A stretch of DNA of 64,000 nt from Planctomycetota bacterium (GTDB taxonomy: Bacteria; Planctomycetota; UBA8742; UBA2392), in assembly GCA_015075515.1 (NCBI GenBank), contig JABTUE010000001.1:496001-560000 (forward strand), given 5' to 3'. The notes under the pieces are model-generated. The model was not told where the DNA came from and searched no databases. It saw nothing but the letters and a program-made list of their open reading frames with translations. Positions 10,289-18,210 of this stretch are shown here, in pieces. The stretch's first letter is position 1. The number at the start of each line of letters is the position of its first letter. Made by a program: the position numbers and the translations under genes.

Positions 10289-11315
10289 GTCTCCACCCTT
10301 CGAAACGGAACGTCACGGTACGGTCGCCCAGGCGGTTTTCCCCCAGCCAGGACGAGTAACCAAGCCGATGCACGGGATTGCCAAGCTGCAGCGCGGGAGT
10401 CTGGTCGCCGCGCAGCACGACGGTGACCTCATAGTCCAGGCCGTCGCTGTTGAACAGATCCACCAGCTCATTGAGCTGGGCCATTTCAGCGCGGTCGGGC
10501 ATGAACTCGATGTAATCGTCAAAGCCCAGCGGCCCCACGCGGATCCCGAAATTACCCGCGCGGTCGGGCACATCGCGGCCCAGGCACAGGTCGGCGCCCA
10601 GGCGCGAGTTGGCCTGGCCCAGCCGGTTCTGCTGGGCGGCCGGGATGGTTTTGAACCCGGCCACGCACTGAAGCAGCGCGACTTCACCCTGCGGAAAGTG
10701 CGCGGCCAGCATGGCGCGCAGCGACGCGGCGCCGCGCGGGCGCTGGGTCAGCAGGCCGGCGTAGGCCAGCACGCTGCCGGCGGCAAGCTGCTGGTTTTCG
10801 GGCAGCCAGGGCAGGTGCGCGCCGAGCAGGCGCAGCAGGCGCGTGCTGTAGAAATCGCGGCCGGCGGGGTCGTACTGGACGGTGTGGCGGTATTTCTCCC
10901 AGCAGCGGTACAAAAGCGCCAGCAGCCGGTGGTGGAACAGGTCCAGAAAGCCGCGCACCAGACTGATGTCTTCGCCCTGGTATTCATCGCGCAGCAGGTC
11001 TTCGGTGTAGAACGTGGGCAGCGGCGAAGACGGCCCGTACAGGCCCATGAAGTTCACATCCAGATGCCAGCGCAGGCCCCCGTCGGCCATTTCGGTCTGG
11101 CGCACGGCGGCGATATCGGCCGTGGGAAACGACAGCGAAAGCGCCGGGCGCAACCGGATGCGTTCGCGCTCGACCGGGCCCTGAAAGCCCATGCGCGGCG
11201 CCTGGGGGTCAAGCGCGTGGATCCGGCGGATGGCCTGAAAGAACGAGAAGTGGTGGCCCTCGTTTTCCAGCCTTTCCGTCACAGGATCGCCTGCAGACCG
11301 ATCCGTGCCGGCCAT
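10275..11315 (-). CDS. tssG: T6SS baseplate protein TssG
   Basis: 346 residues with the TssG/VasB signature: an N-terminal helix HHFSFFQAIRRIHAL, then the conserved NFMGLYGPSSPLPTFYTEDL motif near residue 90 and LDLFHHRLLALLYRCWEKYR near 125-145. TssG is a baseplate wedge subunit that binds TssF and TssE around the VgrG hub. Its start overlaps the end of tssF by 37 nt and its end overlaps the start of clpV by 14 nt, so all three are translationally coupled. The length is normal for the family. Confidence 0.95.
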   Translation of the reverse strand: MAGTDRSAGDPVTERLENEGHHFSFFQAIRRIHALDPQAPRMGFQGPVERERIRLRPALSLSFPTADIAAVRQTEMADGGLRWHLDVNFMGLYGPSSPLPTFYTEDLLRDEYQGEDISLVRGFLDLFHHRLLALLYRCWEKYRHTVQYDPAGRDFYSTRLLRLLGAHLPWLPENQQLAAGSVLAYAGLLTQRPRGAASLRAMLAAHFPQGEVALLQCVAGFKTIPAAQQNRLGQANSRLGADLCLGRDVPDRAGNFGIRVGPLGFDDYIEFMPDRAEMAQLNELVDLFNSDGLDYEVTVVLRGDQTPALQLGNPVHRLGYSSWLGENRLGDRTVTFRFEGWRHGRG

Positions 11316-13015
11316 GCGTAGACCTCCGCAAGTTTGGCGCCCCTGACCTGCAGGCGCGAAAAGCTGTTAAGGCTCACGTACTGCGCGAAAAAGGCGTCCA
11401 GCACCGAGCCGAACAGAAACACCTCGCCTTCGCCGCCCAGCAGGTCTTCATCCAGCACCAGCTCGACCTCAAGCCCCCGCACCGGCAGACCTTCCATCAG
11501 CCGCGTGGCCGGGCGGCCGGCGACGGCGCGGATGCCCTCGATCAGGCGGTTGTGGGACTGTTCGGCCTGACGGTCAAAGTTGGCCCGGAAGTTGTACAGG
11601 CCCACCAGGCTGCGCAGCGCGTCTACACTCAGCAGCGACATGTAGTTGAGGCTCAGGTGCGCCACCAGCCGCCACAGCAGGTCGTCTTTCAGCGGCGCGG
11701 GCACGGTCGCGGTCGGGCGGCCGATGTTACGGCATGACGCGAACAGCGGGCTGGACTGGGTGGCCGTGGCGATGTCACCGGGCTCCAGCCGCGCCGGCAG
11801 GGCACCATTGGTGCAGGTGAGTTCGATGCTGGCGGTCTCAATGTTCGGGGCGTCGGTCGGCGGCTCGACAAATGAAATCGTCAGCACCTGGTTGCCGCCG
11901 GTAACCGGCGGGTGGCGGCGCACCTGGTAGTACACCTGGCCCCGCGCGCCGGAACGCGGCAGACGGAACTGCGGCCGGAACTCGCGGATTTCCGAAGTGC
12001 CCACTACCAGTCCGCTGACGCGATCCACGCTGTGGATTTCAAAGTGGCCCGGGTTTTCGCCCGCGGGGCGCAGCGTGTATTCGGTGCGCGTGCGGTCCAG
12101 ACGCACCGGGTCGGCGTCGTGGGCAAACAGGTTGACGGCCGGCGTGCAGTGCAGCAGCAGGTTGGCGCGGCTGACCGGCGGCATGTTTTCGGGCAGGCGC
12201 GAAAACTCAAGTTCAATGGTGAAGGCCCTGGACCCGGCAAAGTTCCGTAACGGCTCCAGCCCGCCCATGTCCACAAACATGAACTTCTGGGGGCAGACAA
12301 AATATTCCTGCAGCAGGCGAAAGCCCGGAAACGACGCGCCCGGCCCGCGCAGCACGGATTCGGCTTCGCCAAAACCCACCGGGCGGATGCAGTCCGGCGC
12401 GGGTGAAAACGCGCGCGCCGGGTCGGCGCCGTCACGCACGGTTACGCGCCGCACAAAGCGGTTGAGCGCCAGAAACAGCGGACGCGTGACGGCGGGCTCG
12501 CCGGCCAGATGCAGCCGGATGGCCGGGATGTCCAGTTTGTCCAGCGGCAGCTTGCCCGGCAGTTCAAACGTCAATGTCAGTTTGGGCGGCGCCTCGCGGC
12601 GCAGATCCGCGGTTTTGAGTTCCAGTGGCAGCAGCGTCACCGGGTAACACGTCACAAACGGGCAGCGCGTGCCGTCCACGGGCACGCTGTCGGTTCTCAC
12701 GCCGGCGGGAATCGGCCGAACCTCGCCCGCGGCGGCGGGCAGGGCGGTGAACTGCATGATCGCCGTGGCGGGCACCGGCCGCAGATAGTGCGGCCAGAAC
12801 ATCTCGGTAAAGCTGTGGGTCAGCTCGGGCAGCTCGTCGTCAAGCTTCTGGCGCAGGCGCGCGGTAAGAAACGCCACGCCCTCCAGCATGCGTTCGACGT
12901 CGGGGTCGGCGCCGGGCTGGGCCAGAAAGCGCGCGGCCTCGGGGTTGGCCTCGGCGAACTCGCGTCCGCTTTCGCGCAGGTAAAGAAGCTCGTCCTGGTA
13001 GTATTTGTTGAACAT
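11279..13015 (-). CDS. tssF: T6SS baseplate protein TssF
   Basis: 578 residues. The N-terminus MFNKYYQDELLYLRESGREF and the following AFLTARLRQKLDDELPELTH are the conserved TssF/VasA start. FWPHYLRPVPATAIMQF follows and a Val/Leu-rich C-terminal beta domain closes the protein. TssF is the second wedge protein of the T6SS baseplate and works as a TssF2-TssG unit. It lies 46 nt after tssE and overlaps tssG by 37 nt. No TM or signal sequence is present, as expected for a cytoplasmic baseplate protein. Confidence 0.95.
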   Translation of the reverse strand: MFNKYYQDELLYLRESGREFAEANPEAARFLAQPGADPDVERMLEGVAFLTARLRQKLDDELPELTHSFTEMFWPHYLRPVPATAIMQFTALPAAAGEVRPIPAGVRTDSVPVDGTRCPFVTCYPVTLLPLELKTADLRREAPPKLTLTFELPGKLPLDKLDIPAIRLHLAGEPAVTRPLFLALNRFVRRVTVRDGADPARAFSPAPDCIRPVGFGEAESVLRGPGASFPGFRLLQEYFVCPQKFMFVDMGGLEPLRNFAGSRAFTIELEFSRLPENMPPVSRANLLLHCTPAVNLFAHDADPVRLDRTRTEYTLRPAGENPGHFEIHSVDRVSGLVVGTSEIREFRPQFRLPRSGARGQVYYQVRRHPPVTGGNQVLTISFVEPPTDAPNIETASIELTCTNGALPARLEPGDIATATQSSPLFASCRNIGRPTATVPAPLKDDLLWRLVAHLSLNYMSLLSVDALRSLVGLYNFRANFDRQAEQSHNRLIEGIRAVAGRPATRLMEGLPVRGLEVELVLDEDLLGGEGEVFLFGSVLDAFFAQYVSLNSFSRLQVRGAKLAEVYAWPARIGLQAIL

Positions 13016-13061
13016 GGCCTGGCGCGCGCTTTCCCGCGGGCACCACGCCGCGCGGAACGAT

Positions 13062-13478
13062 TCAGATTGTCATTTCAATGTGCCCCGAAGGGTCAATCAG
13101 CGTGTCAAACCGTATCTGCCGCTGGTCACTGGCCGTGGCAAGCCGGGCCGAGACCTGAAACCGCACCACCAGCCGCTGGTCGTCGCTTTCAATGCGCATG
13201 ACCTGCACGTCGCGCAGCCGCGGTTCGTACTTCTCGATGCAGACGCGGATCGCCCTCTGGATCTGCACGACCGATTCCGGGTAGCCCTGGCCGATCTCGG
13301 ACGGCGGCGGAATGCCGAAGTCCATCTGCGCCGGGGCCTGGCCGCTGCGGGTGTTCAGGATGCGTTCCAGGTTGCCCACAATCGAGCGCAACTGCGACTG
13401 GTGATCCTCGTGCATCGAGTGCGCGTGAACCTGGTCAGGCCGGCGCAACCGCTCGAACAATGTCGCTTTCTGGAACAC
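13062..13478 (-). CDS. tssE: T6SS baseplate protein TssE (gp25-like)
   Basis: 138 residues. The N-terminal SxxxHLxxLLNTRxGxxxxxPDFG-type motif of the gp25/TssE family is recognisable as IVGNLERILNTRSGQAPAQM followed by DFGIPP, and the C-terminal half has the usual beta-strand pair (VQVMRIESDDQRLVVRFQV). The start is GTG 13478 after GGGAGG. TssE starts sheath assembly on the baseplate. The gene sits 78 nt after hcp and 46 nt before tssF. The long GC-rich spacer to hcp may hold a partial transcription stop, but it has no U-run. Confidence 0.9.
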   Translation of the reverse strand: MFQKATLFERLRRPDQVHAHSMHEDHQSQLRSIVGNLERILNTRSGQAPAQMDFGIPPPSEIGQGYPESVVQIQRAIRVCIEKYEPRLRDVQVMRIESDDQRLVVRFQVSARLATASDQRQIRFDTLIDPSGHIEMTI

Positions 13479-13556
13479 GCTGCCTCCCGCACCGCCCGGC
13501 CGGGGCGGGCCGCAAAGCCCTGATGGGCCGTGCTTCCCGCCCCGCCACTGCGGTCG

Positions 13557-14030
13557 TTACGCGTCGGGCTGGCTGAAGTCGAAGGTGGTGGGCACCTGGC
13601 CGCCGCTGATCCACGTCCACTCGACGATCTTGTAGGCAAAGCCAATCATGTCGAGGTGGCTGAAGGTTTCGGCGTTCTCGCTGGGCATGTACGGTTTGGC
13701 GTACACCACACGGCAGTCCTTGAGCTTGATGCTGAAGTACTTCTCGCTGCCGCCGTCCTTGGGGTTGTCGCGCCAGAACTCGAACTCCACTTCCTTGACC
13801 TTCTTCTTCTTGGCCAGAGCCTCGTAGAGCTTGGGCGAGGCCTTGTCGAGTTCCTTGATGACCTGGAAGTCGCCGTGAGTGGGTTCGCCGCGGCCCTTGT
13901 TCTCGCGCATGTCGAAGGGATACTTCATTTCGTGCGAAAAGCCACGAACGTCACACCAGTCCTTGTGGTCCTTGTCGCTGCTGCTGCCGGGAATGTCCGC
14001 GATCTTCATGAACACTTTCATGCTGGCCAT
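13557..14030 (-). CDS. hcp: T6SS tube protein Hcp (TssD)
   Basis: 157 residues, a standard Hcp. It opens MASMKVFMKIADIPGSSSDK, contains DVRGFSHEMKYP and GEPTHGDFQVIKELDKASP, and ends with SFAYKIVEWTW-like and FDFSQPDA segments. Hcp hexamers stack into the tube that the sheath expels. ATG 14030 follows GGAG at a good distance. A 152-nt spacer, the largest inside the T6SS locus, precedes the gene. It is AT-richer than its surroundings, so an extra promoter or RNA processing site that raises Hcp levels is plausible, though I could not assign a convincing promoter. Confidence 0.95.
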   Translation of the reverse strand: MASMKVFMKIADIPGSSSDKDHKDWCDVRGFSHEMKYPFDMRENKGRGEPTHGDFQVIKELDKASPKLYEALAKKKKVKEVEFEFWRDNPKDGGSEKYFSIKLKDCRVVYAKPYMPSENAETFSHLDMIGFAYKIVEWTWISGGQVPTTFDFSQPDA

Positions 14031-14182
14031 GGCTCGTCTCCGTTAGTAGTGATTTGCCTTACAGTTAGGTTTTTGTTGGTGCTCTTGCCCCGTCCGTTCG
14101 GGACACTCGAAAGGTATCCCACGCCAGCCTTGGGCAAAAGAAACATAGCCTAAGGAAGTGAACGTGAAATACATAAAAGTAA

Positions 14183-15664
14183 TTACTTCTTGTCGAGTTT
14201 TCCGACCAAGCCAAGGGTGAAGAACGCACCCATGTACTTGAAGTGCGGCCGAACCTGCATGCCTACCTTGTACCAGCCGGCCTCGCCGGGCACATCTTCC
14301 ACGGTGATCTCGGCGCTGCGCAGCGGGCAGCGCGAGCGAATAGCCGGGCTGGGGTTATCGGTGTCGGCCACGTACTGGCCGATCCACTTGTTGAGTTCAC
14401 GGGCCAAGTCGCCCTTTTCCTTCCACGAACCGATCTGTTCGCGCTGGAGCACCTTGATGTAATGCGCCAGGCGGTTGACGATGAACAGGTAGGGCAGCTG
14501 CGTGCCCAGACGGTAGTTGAGCTCGGCGGCCTTGCCTTCGGCGCTTTGGCCGAATGTCTTGGGCTTCTGGCACGAGTTGGCGCTGAAGAAACAGGCGTTG
14601 TCGCTGCCCTTGCGCATGGTCAGACCGATAAAGCCCTGTTCTGACAGCTCGTACTCGCGGCGTTCGCTGATCTGGACCTCGGTGGGAATCTTGGTCTGGG
14701 TTTCACCCATGGCCTCGAACTGATGCAGCGGCAGGTCGTCCACGGCGCCGCCGCTTTGCGGGCCGATGATGTTGGGGCACCAGCGGTACTTGGCAAAGCT
14801 TTCCGTCAGGCGCGTGGCAAAGGCAAAGGCGGTGTTGCCCCACAGGTAATGCTCGTGGCTGTCGCGGACGTTTTCCTGGTAGTTGAAGGCCTTGACCGGC
14901 TTGGTGTCCGGACCGTAGGGCAGACGCAGCAGAAAGCGCGGACAGGTCAGGCCGACACTGCGGGAATCTTCGCTTTCGCGGAAGCTCTGCCACTTGGTGT
15001 ATTGCGGGCCTTCCTGGATGGATTTGAGGTCTTTGAGGTTTGGCAGCCCGGTGAAACTGTCCAGCCCGAAAAACTTGGGGCCGGCAGCGGCAATGAACGG
15101 CGCGTGCGACATGGTCGCCACGGCGGCAATCTTGGACAGCAGAGCCACATCCTGCGGGCCGGGGCCGAAGTCGTAGTTGCCAATGATGGCGCCGTAGGGC
15201 TCGCCGCCGAACGTGCCGTACTCGCTGGTGTAGACATGCTTGTACATGCCTGACTTGACCAGTTCGGGCGCGTCCTCGAAATCTTCCTGCAACTGTTCCT
15301 TGCTGATGTTCAGCACCTCGATCTTCACGTTTTCGCGGAAGTTGGTGCGATCCACCAGCATCTTCAGTCCGCGCCAGGCGCTTTCCAGCTTCTGCACGTC
15401 GGGGTGGTGCAGGATCTGGTCCACCTGTTCGGACAGTTTCTTGTCCAGTTCGGCGATCATGGCGTCCACCGCGGCCTTGTCGGCCTTGGCGAACTTGGCG
15501 CCGGGGGCCAGGATTTCCTTGAGGAACGCCTGCACGCCCAGTTTGGCGACGTCGTAGCCCTCGTCGCCGGGGGCCATCTTGGACTTCTCCATGATCTCAT
15601 CCAGCAGCGAGCCCTCCTGGGCCTGGGCTTCGGCTGGCTGTTTCTGTTTGTCGGCTTCTGCCAT
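14183..15664 (-). CDS. tssC: T6SS contractile sheath large subunit TssC
   Basis: 493 residues. Conserved TssC/VipB features are LESAWRGLKMLVDRTNFREN, the YDFGPGPQDVALLSKIAAVA segment, PRFLLRLPYG and the C-terminal VGMQVRPHFKYMGAFFTLGL. With TssB it forms the contractile sheath around Hcp. An in-frame ATG five codons upstream (15679) is possible, but a GGAG lies 9 nt before ATG 15664 and none precedes the earlier one, so the later start is preferred. The C-terminus ends VGKLDKK. The gene lies 104 nt after tssB. Confidence 0.95.
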   Translation of the reverse strand: MAEADKQKQPAEAQAQEGSLLDEIMEKSKMAPGDEGYDVAKLGVQAFLKEILAPGAKFAKADKAAVDAMIAELDKKLSEQVDQILHHPDVQKLESAWRGLKMLVDRTNFRENVKIEVLNISKEQLQEDFEDAPELVKSGMYKHVYTSEYGTFGGEPYGAIIGNYDFGPGPQDVALLSKIAAVATMSHAPFIAAAGPKFFGLDSFTGLPNLKDLKSIQEGPQYTKWQSFRESEDSRSVGLTCPRFLLRLPYGPDTKPVKAFNYQENVRDSHEHYLWGNTAFAFATRLTESFAKYRWCPNIIGPQSGGAVDDLPLHQFEAMGETQTKIPTEVQISERREYELSEQGFIGLTMRKGSDNACFFSANSCQKPKTFGQSAEGKAAELNYRLGTQLPYLFIVNRLAHYIKVLQREQIGSWKEKGDLARELNKWIGQYVADTDNPSPAIRSRCPLRSAEITVEDVPGEAGWYKVGMQVRPHFKYMGAFFTLGLVGKLDKK

Positions 15665-15768
15665 GGCGAACGACTCCATTTTGGATTCTGGATGGCGGTT
15701 TTCGGATGGAAGGGAATCGCCCTTTCCGGCCGGTTCGCCGCCAGAACACGTTTTCTAGCTGTCCGGTG

Positions 15769-16263
15769 CTACTTGCCTTCTTCTCCGCCGGCCACTTCCT
15801 TGAAAATCTTTTCGCGGGCGGCGGGGTCCTTGATGATTTCCTCGATCTTCTTGCGGAAGGCCGGGAAGTTGCCCAAGGGTCCCTTGAGCGCCGCCAGCGC
15901 CTCGCGCAATTCCAGCATCTTGGCCAATTCCGGCACCTGGCGCGCCACAGCGTCGGGGTCGAAGTCCTTCAGTGTCTGGAAGTTCAGCTTGGCCGACAGG
16001 TCGTCGCCCTTGCCGGACAGGGTGTTCTTGACGTTGATGTCTATGGACACCTTGTGGTTCTTCATCACGTCGTTGAAGTTGTCCTTGTCAATGTTGACGG
16101 CCTTGCGCTGTTCCAGCGGCGTGTCGTCGGCGCGGTTGGTGAAATCGCCCATGACCAGCAGCTTCAGCGGAAGCTCTTTCTCCTCGCTGGCACCGCCGGT
16201 GGCGGGCTTGTACACAATGTTGACGCGCTCGCGCGGGGCAACGGAACCATCGTCTTTGGCCAT
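15769..16263 (-). CDS. tssB: T6SS contractile sheath small subunit TssB
   Basis: 164 residues, the family's usual length. It has the TssB/VipA motifs RVNIVYKPATGG, LPLKLLVMGDFTNRADDTPL, KAVNIDKDNFNDVMKNHKV and LNFQTLKDFDPDAVARQVPE, and a helical C-terminus LREALAALKGPLGNFPAFRK. TssB and TssC co-assemble into the cytoplasmic sheath, and ClpV normally recognises a TssC helix exposed after contraction. ATG 16263 opens the gene, 81 nt after tssA. Confidence 0.95.
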   Translation of the reverse strand: MAKDDGSVAPRERVNIVYKPATGGASEEKELPLKLLVMGDFTNRADDTPLEQRKAVNIDKDNFNDVMKNHKVSIDINVKNTLSGKGDDLSAKLNFQTLKDFDPDAVARQVPELAKMLELREALAALKGPLGNFPAFRKKIEEIIKDPAAREKIFKEVAGGEEGK

Positions 16264-16344
16264 GGCTTCTCCTGTGTTCGGGCGGGGTCACCGCCTGGTT
16301 GCTGCCTTGCGGCCGGCTGCGGGCGCCAGAACGCCCCGCGGCCG

Positions 16345-17190
16345 TCAGCTTTCCTTCCGTTCTTCCTTGACGCCCAGCGTTTCAAACAGGTTACGCCGGA
16401 CGCCGTCATCTTTCACCAGTTCGGTCAGCACATCCTCCAGTCGCATGTCGCCCCATTTCACGGCCCGCTGGACCAGATAGCTGACCGGCGAATGCGGCTC
16501 GGTGCGGCGCAGGAACTCGGCAACTTCCTTCAGACGCTCAAAGGCCTGTTTGCGCGACGTGATCGGCCCCACGGGTCCTCCCTGCGCGCTTGCGCTGCTG
16601 GTGCCGGCGCTGACGCCCGGCGTTGGCCCCGCCGGTGCCGGCGCGGCGGAAAGGGCGCCGGCCTTGCCGCTGAGAGCACGCACCAGGCCGTCCAGTTGCG
16701 GGTTGGGCGCTTCCAGCCGGCTGTTGACCAGGTTGGCCAGCTCGTTCATGGTTTCGGCGCAGGCCTTGAGACTGGCCGGGTCGGCCGCCCCGTCGGCCTC
16801 AAGCTGACGGTTGACGCGGTCCACCATCCATTCCAGGGCGGATTCGCGGGCGCGCATGCGCTTCTTTTCGGGCCACAGTGTATCCCAGAAGTTGGCGCAC
16901 AGGCCGTGAATAACGCCAAGGCCCTGGCGCAGGCCGTCAAAGCCCTCGCGCTGAAGCCGCGCCACGGTGTAATAGGCCGCCACCAGCAGGTCTTTGGACT
17001 TTTCGGCAAGCAGCTTTTCGGCCAGTTCCTGCACGTCATTCCAGCGCACATCGCCGCCGGCGGGGTTTTCCAGCTTCTGGATCTCGGCCTGCAGCTTTTC
17101 AAATTCGGGTTCATAGCGCGCCGACTGCCCGCTGGGGCTGGCGCCCGCAATGGGCTTTGTGGCAAGCGGTGAAGTCACGCCGTCAGACAC
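16345..17190 (-). CDS. tssA: T6SS cap/assembly protein TssA (ImpA N-terminal family)
   Basis: 281 residues, the short class of TssA. The ImpA_N signature is clear near residues 25-150: DVRWNDVQELAEKLLAEKSK, LLVAAYYTVARLQREGFDGL and NFWDTLWPEKKRMRARESAL. A Pro/Ala/Gly linker (about 185-215) leads to a small helical end (AFERLKEVAEFLRRTEPHSP, then VSYLVQRAVKWGDM), the motif found at the C-terminus of short TssA/VasJ-type proteins. TssA coordinates tube and sheath polymerisation. The start is GTG 17190. A 7-bp hairpin at 17239-17256 lies in the 75-nt gap after tagF, without a U-run. Confidence 0.85.
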   Translation of the reverse strand: MSDGVTSPLATKPIAGASPSGQSARYEPEFEKLQAEIQKLENPAGGDVRWNDVQELAEKLLAEKSKDLLVAAYYTVARLQREGFDGLRQGLGVIHGLCANFWDTLWPEKKRMRARESALEWMVDRVNRQLEADGAADPASLKACAETMNELANLVNSRLEAPNPQLDGLVRALSGKAGALSAAPAPAGPTPGVSAGTSSASAQGGPVGPITSRKQAFERLKEVAEFLRRTEPHSPVSYLVQRAVKWGDMRLEDVLTELVKDDGVRRNLFETLGVKEERKES

Positions 17191-17265
17191 GCCGCAGTTC
17201 CCTGGTTCAGGCCACAGACTCTAGAGCCGCCCCCGCCCGATGGGAAGCATCCCATCGCCATTCCG

Positions 17266-18210
17266 TCACAGTCCTTTGCAGCGAGGCAATCTTTGCAGCA
17301 GGTCGGAAAGCTTCAATGAACCCGCGCTCAAAACCTGGTCAAACGCGGCCTTGCCCTTGCGCGCGGCCTCGTTGTCGCCGTGCAGGCCGGCCAGATCACG
17401 CAGCACCGGGTCGGGTCGCGCGGGCAGAACAAACGGCAGAAAGTGGCGACTGCCCAATTCGCCAAAACACAGGTGCAATCGGGCACCGGTATCACCCGCG
17501 GCATCGGACCACCAGGCCAGCACAGGCAGCGTGCCGGCCCTGGTCATGCGCCGGGCCAGTTCCACCCAGAACGCGGCGGCCACTGGGCCGCCGGTCAGCG
17601 GCAGGCGCACGGCCAGAGCGTTGTGGCCGCGCAGTTCGGGGCCCTCGGATACGCTCTGGAGCGCCGCGTACACGCGCGGGTCGGTGGCGCTGCCGAAGTC
17701 GGCGGCAAAAAAGTCCTGCGCGCCGGTGACCAGTACATGGCGGCCAAAAGCGCGGCGGGCTTCGGCCAGGTCGGGCTCAAAGCGCAGCGAATCAAAGTGC
17801 CCCAGAAACATGTTCAGGTTGATCGCGGTGTCGGCCCAGTGCGTGACTTCGGCGGCCTTTTCCAGAAACGGCGCCAGCGCCAGGGGCAGATACGGCACGT
17901 CGGCCGGGTTTATCCCCTGTTCCAGCAGCGCGTAAACCAGAAACGGAAAGCGCCGGCCGGCCTTGTCTACTGACGGCCGCGCCAGGCCCGCCACCATGCG
18001 GCGCGAGCGTGCCGAAACGTACACAAACGCGGCGCGCGGGGCGGCGTCAAAGGTGCGATCCCAGGCCGAGCCCAATTCGTGGTAGCCGTGAACGATGCCC
18101 TCGCCGATCCAGTGATCCAGTTCGTGCACCTCGGGCGACCCGGCGTTGTAGCGGATGAAGTCGCCGTGCAGCGGCAGTTTGCCAAGACAGCCCGAGGTGA
18201 AACTGCTCAT
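17266..18210 (-). CDS. tagF: T6SS-associated post-translational regulator TagF
   Basis: 314 residues. The N-terminus GCLGKLPLHGDFIRYNAG, followed by WIGEGI, FVYVSARSRRMVAGLARPSV and DKAGRRFPFLVYALLE, is the TagF/ImpM signature. TagF proteins repress T6SS firing after translation, usually opposed by the PpkA kinase and FHA pathway. No PppA phosphatase domain is fused to it, unlike the Agrobacterium TagF-PppA. The frame stays open upstream, but ATG 18210 overlaps the tssM stop (ATGA) and is the natural start. Confidence 0.9.
   Translation of the reverse strand: MSSFTSGCLGKLPLHGDFIRYNAGSPEVHELDHWIGEGIVHGYHELGSAWDRTFDAAPRAAFVYVSARSRRMVAGLARPSVDKAGRRFPFLVYALLEQGINPADVPYLPLALAPFLEKAAEVTHWADTAINLNMFLGHFDSLRFEPDLAEARRAFGRHVLVTGAQDFFAADFGSATDPRVYAALQSVSEGPELRGHNALAVRLPLTGGPVAAAFWVELARRMTRAGTLPVLAWWSDAAGDTGARLHLCFGELGSRHFLPFVLPARPDPVLRDLAGLHGDNEAARKGKAAFDQVLSAGSLKLSDLLQRLPRCKGL

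Noticed and set aside
14031-14182. Sigma54 promoter before hcp
   Set aside because: No GG-N10-GC core of the TGGCAC-N5-TTGC type was found in the spacer, and no clear sigma70 pair either.
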